From Raffaelea ambrosiae (Eukaryota; Ascomycota; Sordariomycetes; Ophiostomatales; Ophiostomataceae), in NCBI GenBank assembly GCA_002778195.1, contig PCDI01000014.1, positions 1-64,000 of the forward strand: DNA of 64,000 nt, given 5' to 3'. How positions within the stretch are numbered: the stretch's first letter is position 1; each line of letters opens with the position of its first letter. The notes beneath the pieces were generated by a model. The model worked only from the letters and a program-made list of their open reading frames with translations. It searched no databases and was not told the DNA's origin. Of this stretch, positions 22,304 to 34,858 are shown in pieces. Position numbers and translations under genes: made by a program.

Positions 22304-24319
22304 TCACAATGTCGCATCTTCCGCACAAATTTCCCGTAACATTCTGGACGTTGTTCGGTGAATGCCAGTTTCCTCGACCTTTCGAACCAAGTCCATGAGG
22401 TCGAATTTTGCATTTGGTGGGACGTTTCCGGGGGGGGTACAGCGCGGAATTGCAGTGGCCAGGTATTCGAAGCAGTCACGGTATTGTTCTGCCTTGGGCC
22501 ACTTCTCTGCAAAAATTGCTAGCACGGCACTGCAGTCTCGCAGAGCATCATTTACTTCACGAGGAACCGGAATTTCTCTTGCCCATACAATGTACCAAAG
22601 AGTCACTGCAGCGCGAAACTGGGATATAACCTACATTATATTAGTAGTGAAACCAAAATCCAGTCTCGAAAGTTCCGCACCCACCACAAGCCACGGCTGG
22701 GCGATTCGTTTTCTTTTCTGCAGTGATCGAAAGCTCACACAAACATCGCATCCGGCGCGGAGTGCAGTGTCTGCGGTAGGCGAGAAAATGTTCGACTTGC
22801 ATACGTGGCAAACGGAGAGCCGTGTAAGATGACCGATGTGTTGAAGCCACATTGGACTCTCATAGCCGTCGCTGTTCGGTATGCTGTTCTGTCAGAGACG
22901 AAATCAATGTGCCGGTGGGTTGAACACACCTATGTGTTGCAATAACCCTCGGGTCCTCCCACTCTTTGATCAATTCCATCATGCGCATTTCCAGCTCCAG
23001 TGGGAGGTTATCGCCCAGATCCTCCTTTTCTACCATGTGCTGAAAGAACGACTGAATTGACCTAGCCTTGCAAATGTGTGAAAAGGTGCACAGGTCGCGA
23101 TCTACGGTCTCTTTCTGGGTAATGTTGCAGTCTCTCAGCCAAGGCGCAGGTGACTCGCCGTGTGCAACTGCTTCGAACAGCGGGCTCGTGATGTACATAT
23201 CCGGCAAACTGACTGGAATACCCAGTGCGGAGCTAACAGCTCTGTCGAGGCTGCCATTGTCCATGTTAGCCAGGTATCAAGATAGCATACTTTAGACAGC
23301 ATATACACATAAGCACACGACCAGACACGGGTTTCCAATGAGCTGGATAAGCCGTCTGAATCAGCGTGTAGGCGATGGAATCGGTGCAAAGTGGCGAATT
23401 TCATTATTGCACCACTAATGTGTGCTATCCTCCAGGTATTTTCCGCGTGTAGAGCAAACATTGCCGACATCAGCATGGCTTGCAAGCGTATGAGGGGCGT
23501 TGAGGTCGAGTCGGCCATGATTGATTGTTCAGCCTGGGCAGTTGACTTGAGGTTTTGTGGTTTGAACAGAGGTGAGTTGTCTGGCCTGGATTCTATGAGA
23601 GAGCCCAAGGCAAAAATCTAGAGTGCCACCTATGATCAGTCTTTGAGTACAAGATTCAACATGTCCGGTATTTTTTTACCATTCTGACGAAGAACAATGG
23701 CCACCCCAAAAGTCTTCCGCCTGTGCTGCGAGAATTTTTCCATGCTTGATAGTACTCAGAGCAGAGCTTGACATCGAGAAAAGGATACTGCGGATGAATT
23801 ACAGAGAAATAAGTCCTGAAAAAAGATGCAGCGGCTGGTACTGTGATCTCGTCGGGGGAAATTTGGCCACCGTAAAGATCAACGTTCCCAGAGGGAGCGG
23901 CCAGAGAGACGGGGCTGACATCGGCGCGTCCCGTTGTTTGTCCACCGGGGGAAATTGCGTCAACTGCCAAAGAAAGCACAGATGAGTCAGGTATGGACGG
24001 CATTCCGTTCGCTCCATCGGAAGGAAGACGAGAACATGGGGCCTGTGTACCTGCTCTGGAGTGGCCCAGTTCAGGCGAGGTTGTGAGTGCCCTTGCAACG
24101 TAAATCTCGTCTTTTTCAAGTGAGGACATGCCTGAACCTGTCGAAGACCTAGTAACACTACAATGTGCTGAGTCACTTTCGAATCTCTGATCCTGAAGAC
24201 ATCGCCGTTTCCGGCTTCCGCGCTGTTTGGAAATGTCCAAGTCGGACATCACGACAGGCTCCGGATGCGTGTCATGTCTTTCGTATCTTCTGCTGTCACG
24301 CTGATAAGCGCAGAGGTGA
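22304..24319 (-). pseudogene. Fungal-specific transcription factor lacking a readable Zn2Cys6 domain
   Basis: Readable exons on the minus strand are 24319-23680, 23617-23307, 23250-22930, 22871-22685 and 22630-22304, all in frame with GT..AG introns. They encode the fungal transcription-factor middle homology region: SFFRTYFSVIHPQYPFLDV, LSSSLETRVWSCAYVLDRAVSSALGIPVSLPD, and a C-terminal CSAVLAIFAEKWPKAEQYRDC that parallels CSSILAVLAERWSEVECIRD in the neighbouring regulator. Exon 1 opens just after an acceptor with HLCAYQRDSRRYERHD, the usual end of a Zn2Cys6 cluster. I could not find the first five cysteines upstream before the divergent gene begins; the closest match is a decayed CTCR stretch near 24455. 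Translation could start at the ATG at 24249. It is either a truncated regulator without a DNA-binding domain or a gene with an exon I failed to resolve. Confidence 0.6.
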
Positions 24320-24560
24320 CTAGGAAATATGAAGTGGGGCAAACACGATTAGCGATAGTCATCAGCTGTCGTAGCCCATCCCGGGTTGCCTGACATCCGA
24401 GTCCGAAGAAGTGGTCCTCCTGGCAGCGGGGAAATATTTCTGCGGATGTATGAATCGACACGTACAGCGGGGGGCAGGACTATAGCGCTTTCCATGCCAA
24501 TCCACGTTCCTGTCTTGGTTTGTGAGTGTTTTAGGGCATCTCGATGCATGACTACGGCCG

Positions 24561-27037
24561 ATGAGGCACCATACAGCAAGCATGGGCAGCCAAGCAGGCA
24601 AACCTTCACACAAGAAGTCGAAACAGCTGGCATGCAAACGGTGCAGACACCGAAAGCAGAAAGTAGGTACGGGTGCCATTGCGGTGTCCGGCGAATACAA
24701 GGGCTAATGATGTCTGTCTAGTGCACTGATATACGTCCATGTGAAAACTGTACGCAATCTGGATCAGGTATGCTATTAGCACTGTTCAAATCTCTACATC
24801 TGCCAGGCCTTCTGACTCGCATCCTCCAGAATGCATCCCGTCCGAGCCAGCAGCCGCAAAAGCACAACTAGAGACCGAGTTAGTTACCTGCTATTTAGAA
24901 AACTTGGGTCCACCTTGTTGACGGGTTGTCCAGTTACGTACAGCAACTGGAAGAGCGTGTAGCACAGTTGGAGTCTCTTATCCCCCAGGAGCGCCTTGAT
25001 CATATTGATGACATGCAGCAATCGGCGTATGCGGAAACAATACCAGCCGTTCAACTCTCCAATCGTGAACATAGCGTTTCTGAGTTTTCGTCACCTCGAG
25101 ATACTCGCCAACCCAACGGCACGTACATGAACATACGTCCGCGAATTTTAAACGACACTCTAACCACAGGAGAACTTGTTTTGTTCGACAACATGACCGG
25201 CATCTTCAAACCATGGAACAGTAGAAAGTCTGACGAAGACATAGTCGATGTTCCCGACTTGGGCATGGAATTAGAGCACTTCCTTATTCGAAACTACTTT
25301 GACATGGCACATTCCCAATACCCCGTCTTGCTAAAGCCAGAATTTATGCTTTGGTGCAGGCAATGGCGGGAAGCAGATGGAAATCCACCTGAATCAACAA
25401 AATGGATGGGCTTTTTCATATACATGGTAGGTTGCTATCAAGAGTTTCATAGAAGGGTCCCCAAAATTGCTAACACATTTTCATGCCAGGTGTTTGCAAT
25501 TTCTTTTTTGATGACAAAATCACGTATCAACGGCCCGGCTCGATCCCATGTGAGGCTAATAGTCCCGTTTGTCTCCCATCTCATATGCTTACAGTAATAC
25601 ACCAGACCGTCTATCAAATAGCGACCACCAACTACTTGCGGTACGCTATGGCGTCACGCGACACCATGATTCCGGCCCAAGCCTATCTTCTTCTTACTTT
25701 ACACGCTTTGCATATGCCGTCGCATGACGCAATCATCACTTTGTCGTCTCGTGCTATACGATTCTGCGTCTCGGCGCAATTCCACCTCATTGAAACAGAA
25801 CCAAAACCCACGAGCGGCACAGAGTGGATACAAGTGCAGCACAGAAGGCGAGTATTCTGGTGTGCGTACGCAATGAATCGTGTGGCATGTAGCTCGTTTG
25901 CTTTGCCGAGTTGCATATCAGACAGCCATATCACTGCCCCAGTACGAACTCCCCTTTTTTTCCTCATTTTTTTGCAAAGCCGGTCGAGGTGTGGTGATAT
26001 ACTGTTAACGACTCTAGATGTTTGACAATATTGACGATGAACAATTGTCTGATGTCACCGAATCCGTCTCGTGGCGGACACAGGTGAAGGGATCTGATAG
26101 CCCAACCAGCATATCATCTGCGCTGCACATCATTGTTGGGCGTCAGATTGAAGCAGAAATACAAGATATGATGCTCCATAAAGACTTCATACCAGATTCC
26201 GAGGCATCGTTCCTATGGCGTTCTCGGATGCTGGAAAAGCTGAAACAATGGAATCGGGACTCGGTGAAATGTGCATCAATGTCACGAAATGGTTATGTGA
26301 GTCTTCGGTGGCACAAAATGATTTATTATTATGGCATAGTAATGCTATATCGACCCACGCGTACAAATGCACGAGGCATATCCGGCGACCTGTGTGTCAG
26401 GGCATCGTGTCAAGCGCTCCTTCTTTTTCGAAGATTTCAACTGGCAAAGGAAATCGCCCGTCCGTGGCTTGGGGTATGTGGAACCAAATTTCCTGCCTTG
26501 TTTTCTGTTTACATATCTAATGCATCCCAGCTTCTTACGCAGTTCCAAATCGGCATCGCGCTTCTGTATTGCATATTCTGCTCACACCCCTCGCAGTGGC
26601 CGCCGTCATATAAGTCGACAGATGTTTCCGATGCGATTCGTGCCTGTTCCAGCATATTGGCTGTACTCGCCGAACGTTGGTCGGAAGTCGAGTGCATTCG
26701 TGACACATTTGAGGTATTGGCCACAGAGATACCACTTGGTGAGACATGGGAACGGCCCGAGCGAATCTCTTCGACTGGACGTGCTATCATCGAGGAGAAT
26801 TGGAGTGGTGTGAGCAATATTGTGATTCACCGCCCCACATTGCGCATGATCCGCGAGATGGCAGCAGACAAGTTTGTGGATGCAAGTGAGCAGGAGGAGG
26901 ACGCCACGAGCCTTCGCGCCACAACAGCAATTCTTGATGGAGTGGACTTGCAGTGGACTAATCAACTGGATTTCCCAACTCTTGGCATGGAGAGCAGCAT
27001 GTACTTGGGGAGCGAGTTTGAATCCTTTTTCACGTAG
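24561..27037 (+). CDS. Zn2Cys6 transcription factor, 8 exons
   Basis: Exons are 24561-24662, 24722-24767, 24830-24878, 24934-25426, 25490-25549, 25606-25941, 26018-26473 and 26531-27037. All are in frame with GT..AG introns and give 682 residues. The Zn2Cys6 cluster is complete across three exons: Cys25, 28, 35, 41, 44 and 51 (ACKRCRHRKQKC..PCENC..SEC). A coiled-coil dimerisation segment follows (DYVQQLEERVAQLESLIPQERL), then the fungal-specific transcription-factor domain with RRRVFWCAYAMNRVACSSFALP. A second in-frame ATG at 24582 could be the start. It is divergent from the degraded regulator and is the only intact Zn2Cys6 gene inside the cluster, so it is the best candidate for its pathway-specific regulator. 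Confidence 0.88.
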
Positions 27038-27923
27038 TTGACATGGTCCGCATATGAGCAAGCCAATGTAGCAGATGTTCTTAGCAGTTCATAACGAGAA
27101 TGAACGAAATGCACTTCAAACCCTCGATAGAAGTAGCTTATTTTTTCATGTTACACAATAGAATGTTGCTGCTTGCTGTAGAAACAACTTTGGTTAATTT
27201 GCTGGCTTTGCGTCCCGTGCTGGGACATGCCCAGAATTATTGGCGGCTTCAGTCCAGTTACACGTTTTTGCTTTACCGAGTTGTGAACGTAAAACAGACA
27301 GATATATCACTGTTCCAGAATGATTTAGTTAGGGCAGCGTTCTATTGGTACGTCTCTCTATGCTACATCAGACGAGCTGCTCGTGGCCGCCCTTAAACAC
27401 CATAATATCACCACAGGCTATGACGGCTATGACGGTTGGAGCTTCTAAAAAGTAAGTTCGGCGGCAGCACTGAGAGTGCGTTTGCCGCCACTCAGTCGGG
27501 GGGTCTTTAAAACTCTACTTGGATTGCGCCTTCTTCCACAATGCCGAAATCGTCTCCATACAAGATTCTGCCAGGGCAGTTCACGCTATTTGTTCGAGTA
27601 TGTGGTTGACGTTCGCGTACGATACTGTTTCTTCCAGAGTCATGAATAAGAGAATGGCAAAATATCTCGTCGATCACAGGTGCGCGGCACTGATTCGTCG
27701 GATTAATACGTTGCCACATTTTCTCCGTGTGCGGAGGTCAAGAAGACAATAGCCGGCGGTTTCTCGACTTCCCCGCTTAAAAACTGCAGACCCCATCGTT
27801 GCCGTTGTTACGGCCCGTTGCTTCATTAACAAACACGACTACGCAGCCATCAGGGCACGGAGAGAGCCGAGCAACAACTAACTGACTTCGATTTCTGACG
27901 ACCCCCAAATGATGCATCGATCA
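27038..27923. other. Intergenic with regulator-derived relic
   Basis: An 886-bp region without a credible full gene. Around 27262-27318 there is a short stretch resembling nucleotides 25892-25942 of the neighbouring Zn2Cys6 gene (shared TTTGCTTT-CCGAGTTG and CAGACAG..ATATCACTG..CCAG blocks, with an indel and several transitions). The rest, including an open frame at 27519-27752, I do not recognise. Confidence 0.45.
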
Positions 27924-30668
27924 ATGGCCACACCAACACAAGTAGCGCCGGCTTTGCAAGATGGCTCTCAGCCGGCAGCACGCAAGAGAACCATCCGAGC
28001 ATGCGATCGTTGCAGCGGCCTGCGTACCCGCTGTGACGGCCAACACCCATGGTGAATTATGACTTCGCCCTCCCTTGCAACTGTTTCTAATGCGCTCATT
28101 TGGTGGCATACCCTGGCTATCTCTTTTCCGCCCCCGTGGATATTTTTGACGATGCCACAACTTGATACTAACATTAATCCAGTCGACGCTGCGAAGGTGA
28201 AACTTTGCTACGTGTGCCATGTTGCTGCTAATTCTCCGACTGACCCAATTGGACAGAATACCAGCAACGTTGCCATTACGCTCGTGTTATTGGAAAACGT
28301 GGCCGCAAACCTGGTAATCGCCGCATCGGGGCTGATCATCTGGGAGACAGCCGGAACGAACTGGGCCACGAGTCGGATCCATCGACCAGTCCAGAATTGA
28401 TCCAACGGCCGAATCACTCGCTGTTACAACAACCAAAGCAGCACCTTCCTTGCGCGGCTCATGAGTTACCATTGTACAACCATGAGAACGTGCCGGTCAG
28501 TACCCGTGGTACTGTTTCTCACCTCCCCCGGACTTCCTTGTCGGCGCCGTCTACAGCTGAGAACCCGTCCTCCTCGTCGCTAGCCCTCCATGATGGCTTG
28601 GACACCCAGGACAGTGCCAGAGATGTCCCTCTTGATCCTGGAGGCGATCCTGGCCCGCAGTGCAGTCCAGCTTTGTCCCATCACCTTCCTGACCAGAGAC
28701 AGATGCATGCATCTCTGCTTCAGGCCAAACCACGACTTCAATTGAGCGATACAGTACTGTGCTCATTCAAGTGCCTCGAGCCGGTGCTGCCCGCCCTTGA
28801 AGGCATTGTCGATCCGGCGTTGGCATGCGAGCTATTGAAGCTCTACTTTGTCGAACCCGGCGGCTCATTCTTCCGACCTGCGTCTCCCTACGTTCTCACA
28901 CATGTACTTCGCAAGGAGTCCGTTCTTCGTCGTGAGCACTATCGCCGGACAACGCCATCGCTCTTGGTAGCTATGCTCTGGGCCACTGCCCAGGAAGCTG
29001 AAGGGACCCTTTTTTTTATTCCAGGACAGAAAGCCCGCGTTTGCGAGGGGCTACGCCGGGTTATGCTCTCACTGATCAACGAGCGTGACTACGATTCTTG
29101 GCATCGAGATACAGGTGTGCTCTCAAATTTTCTATCTATCCATGGTAACCTATTTTATCCTAACGAAGCAGCCGGATTGCTCGTGAAAGAGACATGTTCC
29201 AAGGCTCCTGCATCGTCAAACAGTATCTTAACTGGCCCCCCACATCCGCTCTATGGACTGGCGCCTTCTGTTGATGACGTGCTCACATTCACAATTATTG
29301 CCGTTGTTTTGTCCGGTGGCGCCTTCAAGACGGACTGTCTGCGCTGGTGGCACAAAGCGATACGCGTGTCACGTCTCCTCAGTCTGAATCGAGAAGATGG
29401 CAGCGTTCAGGATGGTAATGCCATGGATTTTTGCACGAAGGATGCGTCGTGCAGTTGCCATGCATGCGGTGCCGACCGCCTATGTATCAGCGTGCCTGAG
29501 CTACGAGAGGAGCGCCGGCGTGTTTTCTGGTTGCTTTTCTCCCTAGACCGCCACCTCGCCCTATCGTTCAATGCGCCACTGAATATTCTCGACGACGAAT
29601 GCCAGCTCTACTGCCCTGTGCCAGATAGTGTGTGGCAGTCCGCTTCTGTTCTGGACTTGGCGGAAGTCACTGCCGGTCGGACGTATGGGCCGCCGACGGT
29701 TGTAACCGGCATTCATTTCTTCGAGTACTTTCTTCCGCTAATGACAATTTTGGGCGACGTGATCCAGCTCCATCGTTACAAACGTCACCCACGCTTCGGC
29801 AGAAACATCAGCACTAGCAACGGTGGCGTTGTCGAAGACCATCACTCTTCCATGACAATAATGCTGGAAGATATCATGGCCTGTTGTGCTAGAAGCATCA
29901 GCGAGCTGGCTTTTCGCTATGATTTGGAGGCCAGTGATGGTACTGCTTCTCCAGTCACCAGGCCGACAGTACATGTAGACCAGCCCATACTCGACGATGG
30001 CACCGATGGGATGGTGCTTCCTGCAGTATTGGTTTCTTCAGCTCCGGGGTTTTCTCACGCAGGTCACAACACCGATCAGACGGCACGGCATGCTGTACAA
30101 CACACACAGGCAAGACTCGTCTCTGCCTACAGCAGCTTCATCCTGCATGTGCTTCATGTTCTTCTTTATGGCAAGTGGGATGCAATATCAATGCTAGAGA
30201 ACAAGGACGATTGGATTTCCTCAGTCGAGTTCGTCAAGTGCGCCTCGCATTCAATTGCTGCTTCCGAGGCGGTATCGCGAATTCTTGTCTGCGACCCGGA
30301 GTTGGCTTTTATGCCGTACCTGTTTGGTATCTATCTTTTGCACGGGAGCTTTATCCTGCTCTTGTTTGCCGACCGCATGCCACAGGTCGGGCTGAACAAG
30401 TCCGTGGAACGCGCATGCGAGATCATTATCCGCGCCCACGAGATATGCGTTGTGACACTGCAAACAGAATTCCAGGTATGACGACATTTGACCCGCCCTT
30501 ACATCTTCGAACTAACGCCTCGCTCAGAAGCAATTCCGCAAAGTGCTCAGGTCTACTCTATACAGTGTACAGTCTGCGGGGGGATCAACTGTGGAGGAGA
30601 GCATGGCTCGGCGGAGAACATTATCATTGTATCGGTGGAGCGATGGATTCACAGGGCTCGCATTGTGA
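27924..30668 (+). CDS. XlnR-like Zn2Cys6 transcriptional activator
   Basis: Exons are 27924-28051, a 14-nt micro-exon 28183-28196, 28257-30475 and 30528-30668, giving 833 residues. Joining across the micro-exon completes the cluster: Cys27, 30, 37, 43, 46 and 53 (ACDRCSGLRTRCDGQHPC, RRCEEYQQRC), followed by the basic tail HYARVIGKRGRKPGNRR. This is the XlnR/Xyr1 arrangement (LRT-K/R-CDGQHPC). The middle domain has SPYVLTHVLRKESVLR and TPSLLVAMLWATAQEAE. The final exon encodes FRKVLRSTLYS and ends LSLYRWSDGFTGLAL, the characteristic XlnR C-terminus. Stopping at the TGA at 30479 would lose it. XlnR activates xylanase and cellulase genes. This copy is shorter than typical XlnR (about 900-950), so it is probably a divergent paralogue rather than the core regulator. 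Confidence 0.87.
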
Positions 30669-33600
30669 TTATGACATAAGCCTAGTGGCGATTGATGGTA
30701 CTATTAGTGCGGTGAAGGAGAATTGAATTGAATCCACTTTGTTGCCGGTCAACTCCTAGACGGACGAGTTTCGTACTGCACGACGGATGTCTGCAACAGG
30801 GAGAAAGCTGACCCTAGAAAATGTCGAAATTACCCGACGGTAAATTTACTCAATGATGCTTTGTCGCATGCACACGGCGGAGAAGTCTGCGGGAAAGGAC
30901 TGACATCCAGAGGGAGTGCCAGGGGAGTGTTCGGCTATCCAAATACGCGAATTCATATTGCTGAACAAGGCGTCAATCTCAATACTACTTATTCCTATCT
31001 TCGAATTTCAGTAAGATAATGGCAGAACACATTTTGTTCTCCAATAAACTCGCAGACTTTGTGGACTTATAGCAGTCCCATTGGCAATGACCGTCTCGGT
31101 GCCATGGTGCACGGCACAGCTGACATCGAGCTTCTCTGTGTCAACGAGAATTATATCTAGTATGGAGGCCCACAGGAGCGCCTCAACCCGTTCGCCGAAG
31201 AGGCTTTGCCGAGGATTTGAGAACTTATCGACCAGTACAAGATCTGTGAGGCCGAGAAGCTCGTGGTGCAAACTATGACGTCTAGGTCATGTTTGATGCG
31301 CCATTATGAGCTGACCTGACCCGCTTGCCCACAGACTACCGTCGCGAGCTGGACCTGAATACGGGCTTGTCGACTGTCTCGTGAGAGTTTGCCGGCAATC
31401 GATACAAACAAGGGGTGTTCCCAAGCACCGAGGTCATCGTGTCCAGTACCACTTTGACCGGAATCCTGGGGATTACCATTCACTCTAACCGCGGTGACCA
31501 TCTTTAATGTGGCCAAAGAATCAACCTGCGTTTCGATGGGCGGATCATCATTGCCACAATGGGTGGAAATGGAGAAGTGGAATTTACACAGGGTTTCCGA
31601 GTCATCATTAATGGAAAGCATTGTCGACCGCTCCGGGCTGGTCACCACTGCCAGTTTTGGAGTAGGATGACGATGTAGAGGAAGTCGAGCCTGGTCACCG
31701 TCATATCTCACACCTCTGGGGAGTTTACCCTGACAACACGTTCAACACGCCGGCATTAAAAGCTGTCGCTCATCACGAATCAGTGTCGACTGACGGGTGG
31801 CAGTGATCACACGAGCTGGAGTCTCTGTTAATATGCACGACTCGGAAATTTATATGCTTCTCAAGAGTGTATCCAGAAATTGCAGCAACACTTACTACTC
31901 AACAGCCTTTTCACTACCCATCCGTCTTCCCAGATCGACGCTGACTTTGGCTTCACTGTCGCCGTTACAGGGATGCTCCTGCAGAGCCTTGGCGACGACA
32001 CCATCGATCTGCTTCCGACCCTAGTGCGCCGTATACGGGGCGGGACGGGCATGTCCGCGGGCTACGGTACATGGTGGTGCTACAGTTGACAGTTTTAGGC
32101 ACAGCGGCAAACTCGCACAGGTTGTTCCCCTTTCCAGCTTTCCACGGTCGCGTCATGTTCGCATTGCTCCGAACAGACTGCAGGACGGGTCAGATAAATG
32201 TGCACTTGAACCCCGATGTGCCGCTGACTTTGACTATTACGTGGTCAGCGGTTCTGTTATGCGGGAGTTGTTATGCAAATCATACATACATGTATTATTG
32301 GCGATGGTTTGCACTTCAGCTTTACAAGGCGGAGAGGTGTTTATTATTGCAAATCTCTTCTTTCGTCAAGTTTTATGCAGTACCAGTACTGTTCGTGGTA
32401 AATGGTTGTGCAAATATCATAAGTTTATGCTGTCTAGCCAGATTATGATTAACACTGGCGTTTCAAGTGATATCGCTAACGGGCCAAAATTATTCTTGGG
32501 GTCTTGGAGGCTTTTTGTGTCGAAACAGACACATGAGTTGGCACGAGCCCTCGGCTTTTCACCAATGCATTGTCTCTTGAACGATGCTGATTTCCATAAC
32601 AAGGGCCACATGGATAGCAAACGGACTCAGAAATGTCTCCTTCGTGGAAATAGCCTCCTTAGTGACGTTGTCCAGCATGCTGAGAACATGTTTAACCAGC
32701 CGAATGGCAGACTGGAGCTCGCCTTGAAATGCCTGCAAACTCGGTTTTAATGGTGGCTGTTTATTAGTGACGCCGACAAGCTAATTCAAAGTTTTGCTAT
32801 TATCTAGCCTCAATACTGGTAGAGATCAGACATGACACCCGGTGGATGGATGGAAGCAGATAATTTTCTGCCGTCGAGGAACCTTTGATAACTAGCAGTT
32901 CTGAAAGGGCGAATTGTAATGCATGGGTGTTCCAGGAGTAGTCGGGGACGAACATCTGGAACTGACGCACAGTTCACTCAATGAAAAACTGGTTTGAGGT
33001 CTGCAAAGGTGGACATTGGTTGCCCCACGGATAACAATAGGGTTTCCGTAAATTAGCGCCAGAAGCACCATGCAAATATATCGACATCTCTCGCATCCCG
33101 GTCGGCTTGACCTTACAAACTGAACATTCGTTTCGGTCTCGTTAGTTTCGAGTTCGCCCACGCAGGCAATTGTCACATACCTCTAGCACAAAATTAGCAG
33201 GCAGACACACACCAGTAACGCCTGCAGCTAGCAAACATACTTGCATGCCTCACATCCTGTTCGCACTTTGGGTGTCCGTACACGTTTCCTTTGGACTGAT
33301 TGCCCATACGAGCAGGCTCACTTCCCCTTGCCTATGGGCCGATGCAGGGCAAGTGGGGGTTTGTAGTGTAAAGAGTAAGGATCAGCCCGCCCTTACGAGC
33401 CGGCCAATAACATCACACAGAGCCTGCATTTGCTCACACTAGTTCCCATCCTGATGGGACGCAGGCTGGGCGTAAACGACATAGCCACAATCGGGTGAAC
33501 AGGCTTGCCGTTTGTTTTGCTCGCTTTGGCGTGTCTTACTATGTAAACTCGAACCGAGATACGCTGTAGGCGTGCTTATACTTTGTCTCTGCGCGGGCAA

Positions 33601-33928
33601 TTACCGACGGCGTTTTCTATTCACTGGACAAGCAGCGCCTCCTTTCGTTGCAAAAGCGACTACGCGCGTGCCGAGCCTCATAGCGGCTTGGAATGGTAAA
33701 TCATTGGTTCTTGCGCTGTAGGACTGGTAAGATAAAACCTTCAGTTGCGGCCCCCTTCTTTGGTTTCGAGGATTGTTTTAGATGCGTCGACCAATTGTCA
33801 GTTTTCACAGGATAACACCTTGCAAATTTTCTTCTCGAGCCATCCGTCATTCAAAGTTTCCCTTTCTACTCTTTCAAACTCATCTTCAAGATCATTTGCC
33901 CGCCTTTCCAGCCCTATTTTATTTTACC
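30669..33928. other. Gene-poor region, unresolved ORFs
   Basis: About 3.3 kb with no confidently recognised gene. Minus-strand frames at 31711-31304 and 31271-31008 look protein-like in composition but are in different frames and match nothing I know. A plus-strand 169-codon frame at 32241-32750 also lacks recognisable motifs. Decayed genes are likely. Confidence 0.4.
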
Positions 33929-34858
33929 ATGGCTACAACGACGTGCGCTGTTCTCGCTGACCCGGACACGATGTGGTCGTTCTGTCCCAACATGAGTGCA
34001 GCGGTCATCTTTGCTGTGCTCTTCGCCGTCGTCGCAGGCATGCATGTATTCCAGGCCATTCACTACAGGAAGCCATACAGCTGGGTCATCATCATGTCCG
34101 CCCTATGGCAGTTCCTGACCTATGTTTTTCGCATCGCAAGCATTAAACAGCCTACCAGTTTCGGAATGTACGCAGCCTGGTTTGTGCTCATTTTGGTGGC
34201 ACCGTTATGGACAAATGCGTTTGTCTACATGGTGTTCGGCCGGATGATCTGGAATTACACATACGACCAGTGTGTGTGGCGCCTGAGCGCCACCAAATTT
34301 GGCGTCGTGTTTGTGATTTTGGATATTATTGCTTTCATCATCCAAGTTTACGGTGCAAGCTCAGCTACCGGAAACGATCTCACGACTGACCAGGTGTACC
34401 AAGCACTGCACATATACATGGGCGGCGTCGCCGCACAGCTTATCTTTATCCTCATCTGCGCCGCATTCGGTATCAAGCTGTTCTTCATGGTGAAGAACGG
34501 GATCGTCACTGACTCGAAGAGACGGCTTGTCGAACTTCTTCTGTACACCCAGTTTGCGACTTTCTTCTTGATTATTGTTCGTATAGCACCAACGATGACA
34601 AAACAATTGTGGACCTTCAACTGACCCTGTCTTGCTGTTATTCAGCTACGCATAATTTTTCGCCTCATCGAGTACTCCAGCGGAATTGATAGCACCATTC
34701 CCAACCACGAAGTATACCAGTATACACTTGACACTCTGCCTATGTTCATTGCACTTGTTCTGTACAACGTTGTTCACCCAGGCCGTGTCATGAGCGGAGC
34801 CGAAACGGATATGCCATCTTTCTTGAACAGGCTGAAGTCCTGCGGACGTCGCAAGTGA
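33929..34858 (+). CDS. RTA1-like seven-transmembrane protein
   Basis: Two exons, 33929-34576 and 34646-34858, give 286 residues, the usual RTA1 family length. Seven hydrophobic segments are visible. Family motifs include LVAPLWTNAFVYMVFGRMIW (RTA1 has APxxxxAxxYxxLGR), FVILDIIAFIIQVYGA (usually DxxSxxxQxxG) and RLIEYSSGIDSTIPNHEVYQYTLDTLPMF, corresponding to the conserved RxxE(Y/F)xxG block near helix 6. The splice donor GTTCGT is weak but the only one that keeps the conserved block in frame. RTA1-type proteins are linked to lipid flux and resistance to sterol-active compounds. Function here is inferred from family only. Confidence 0.9.
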
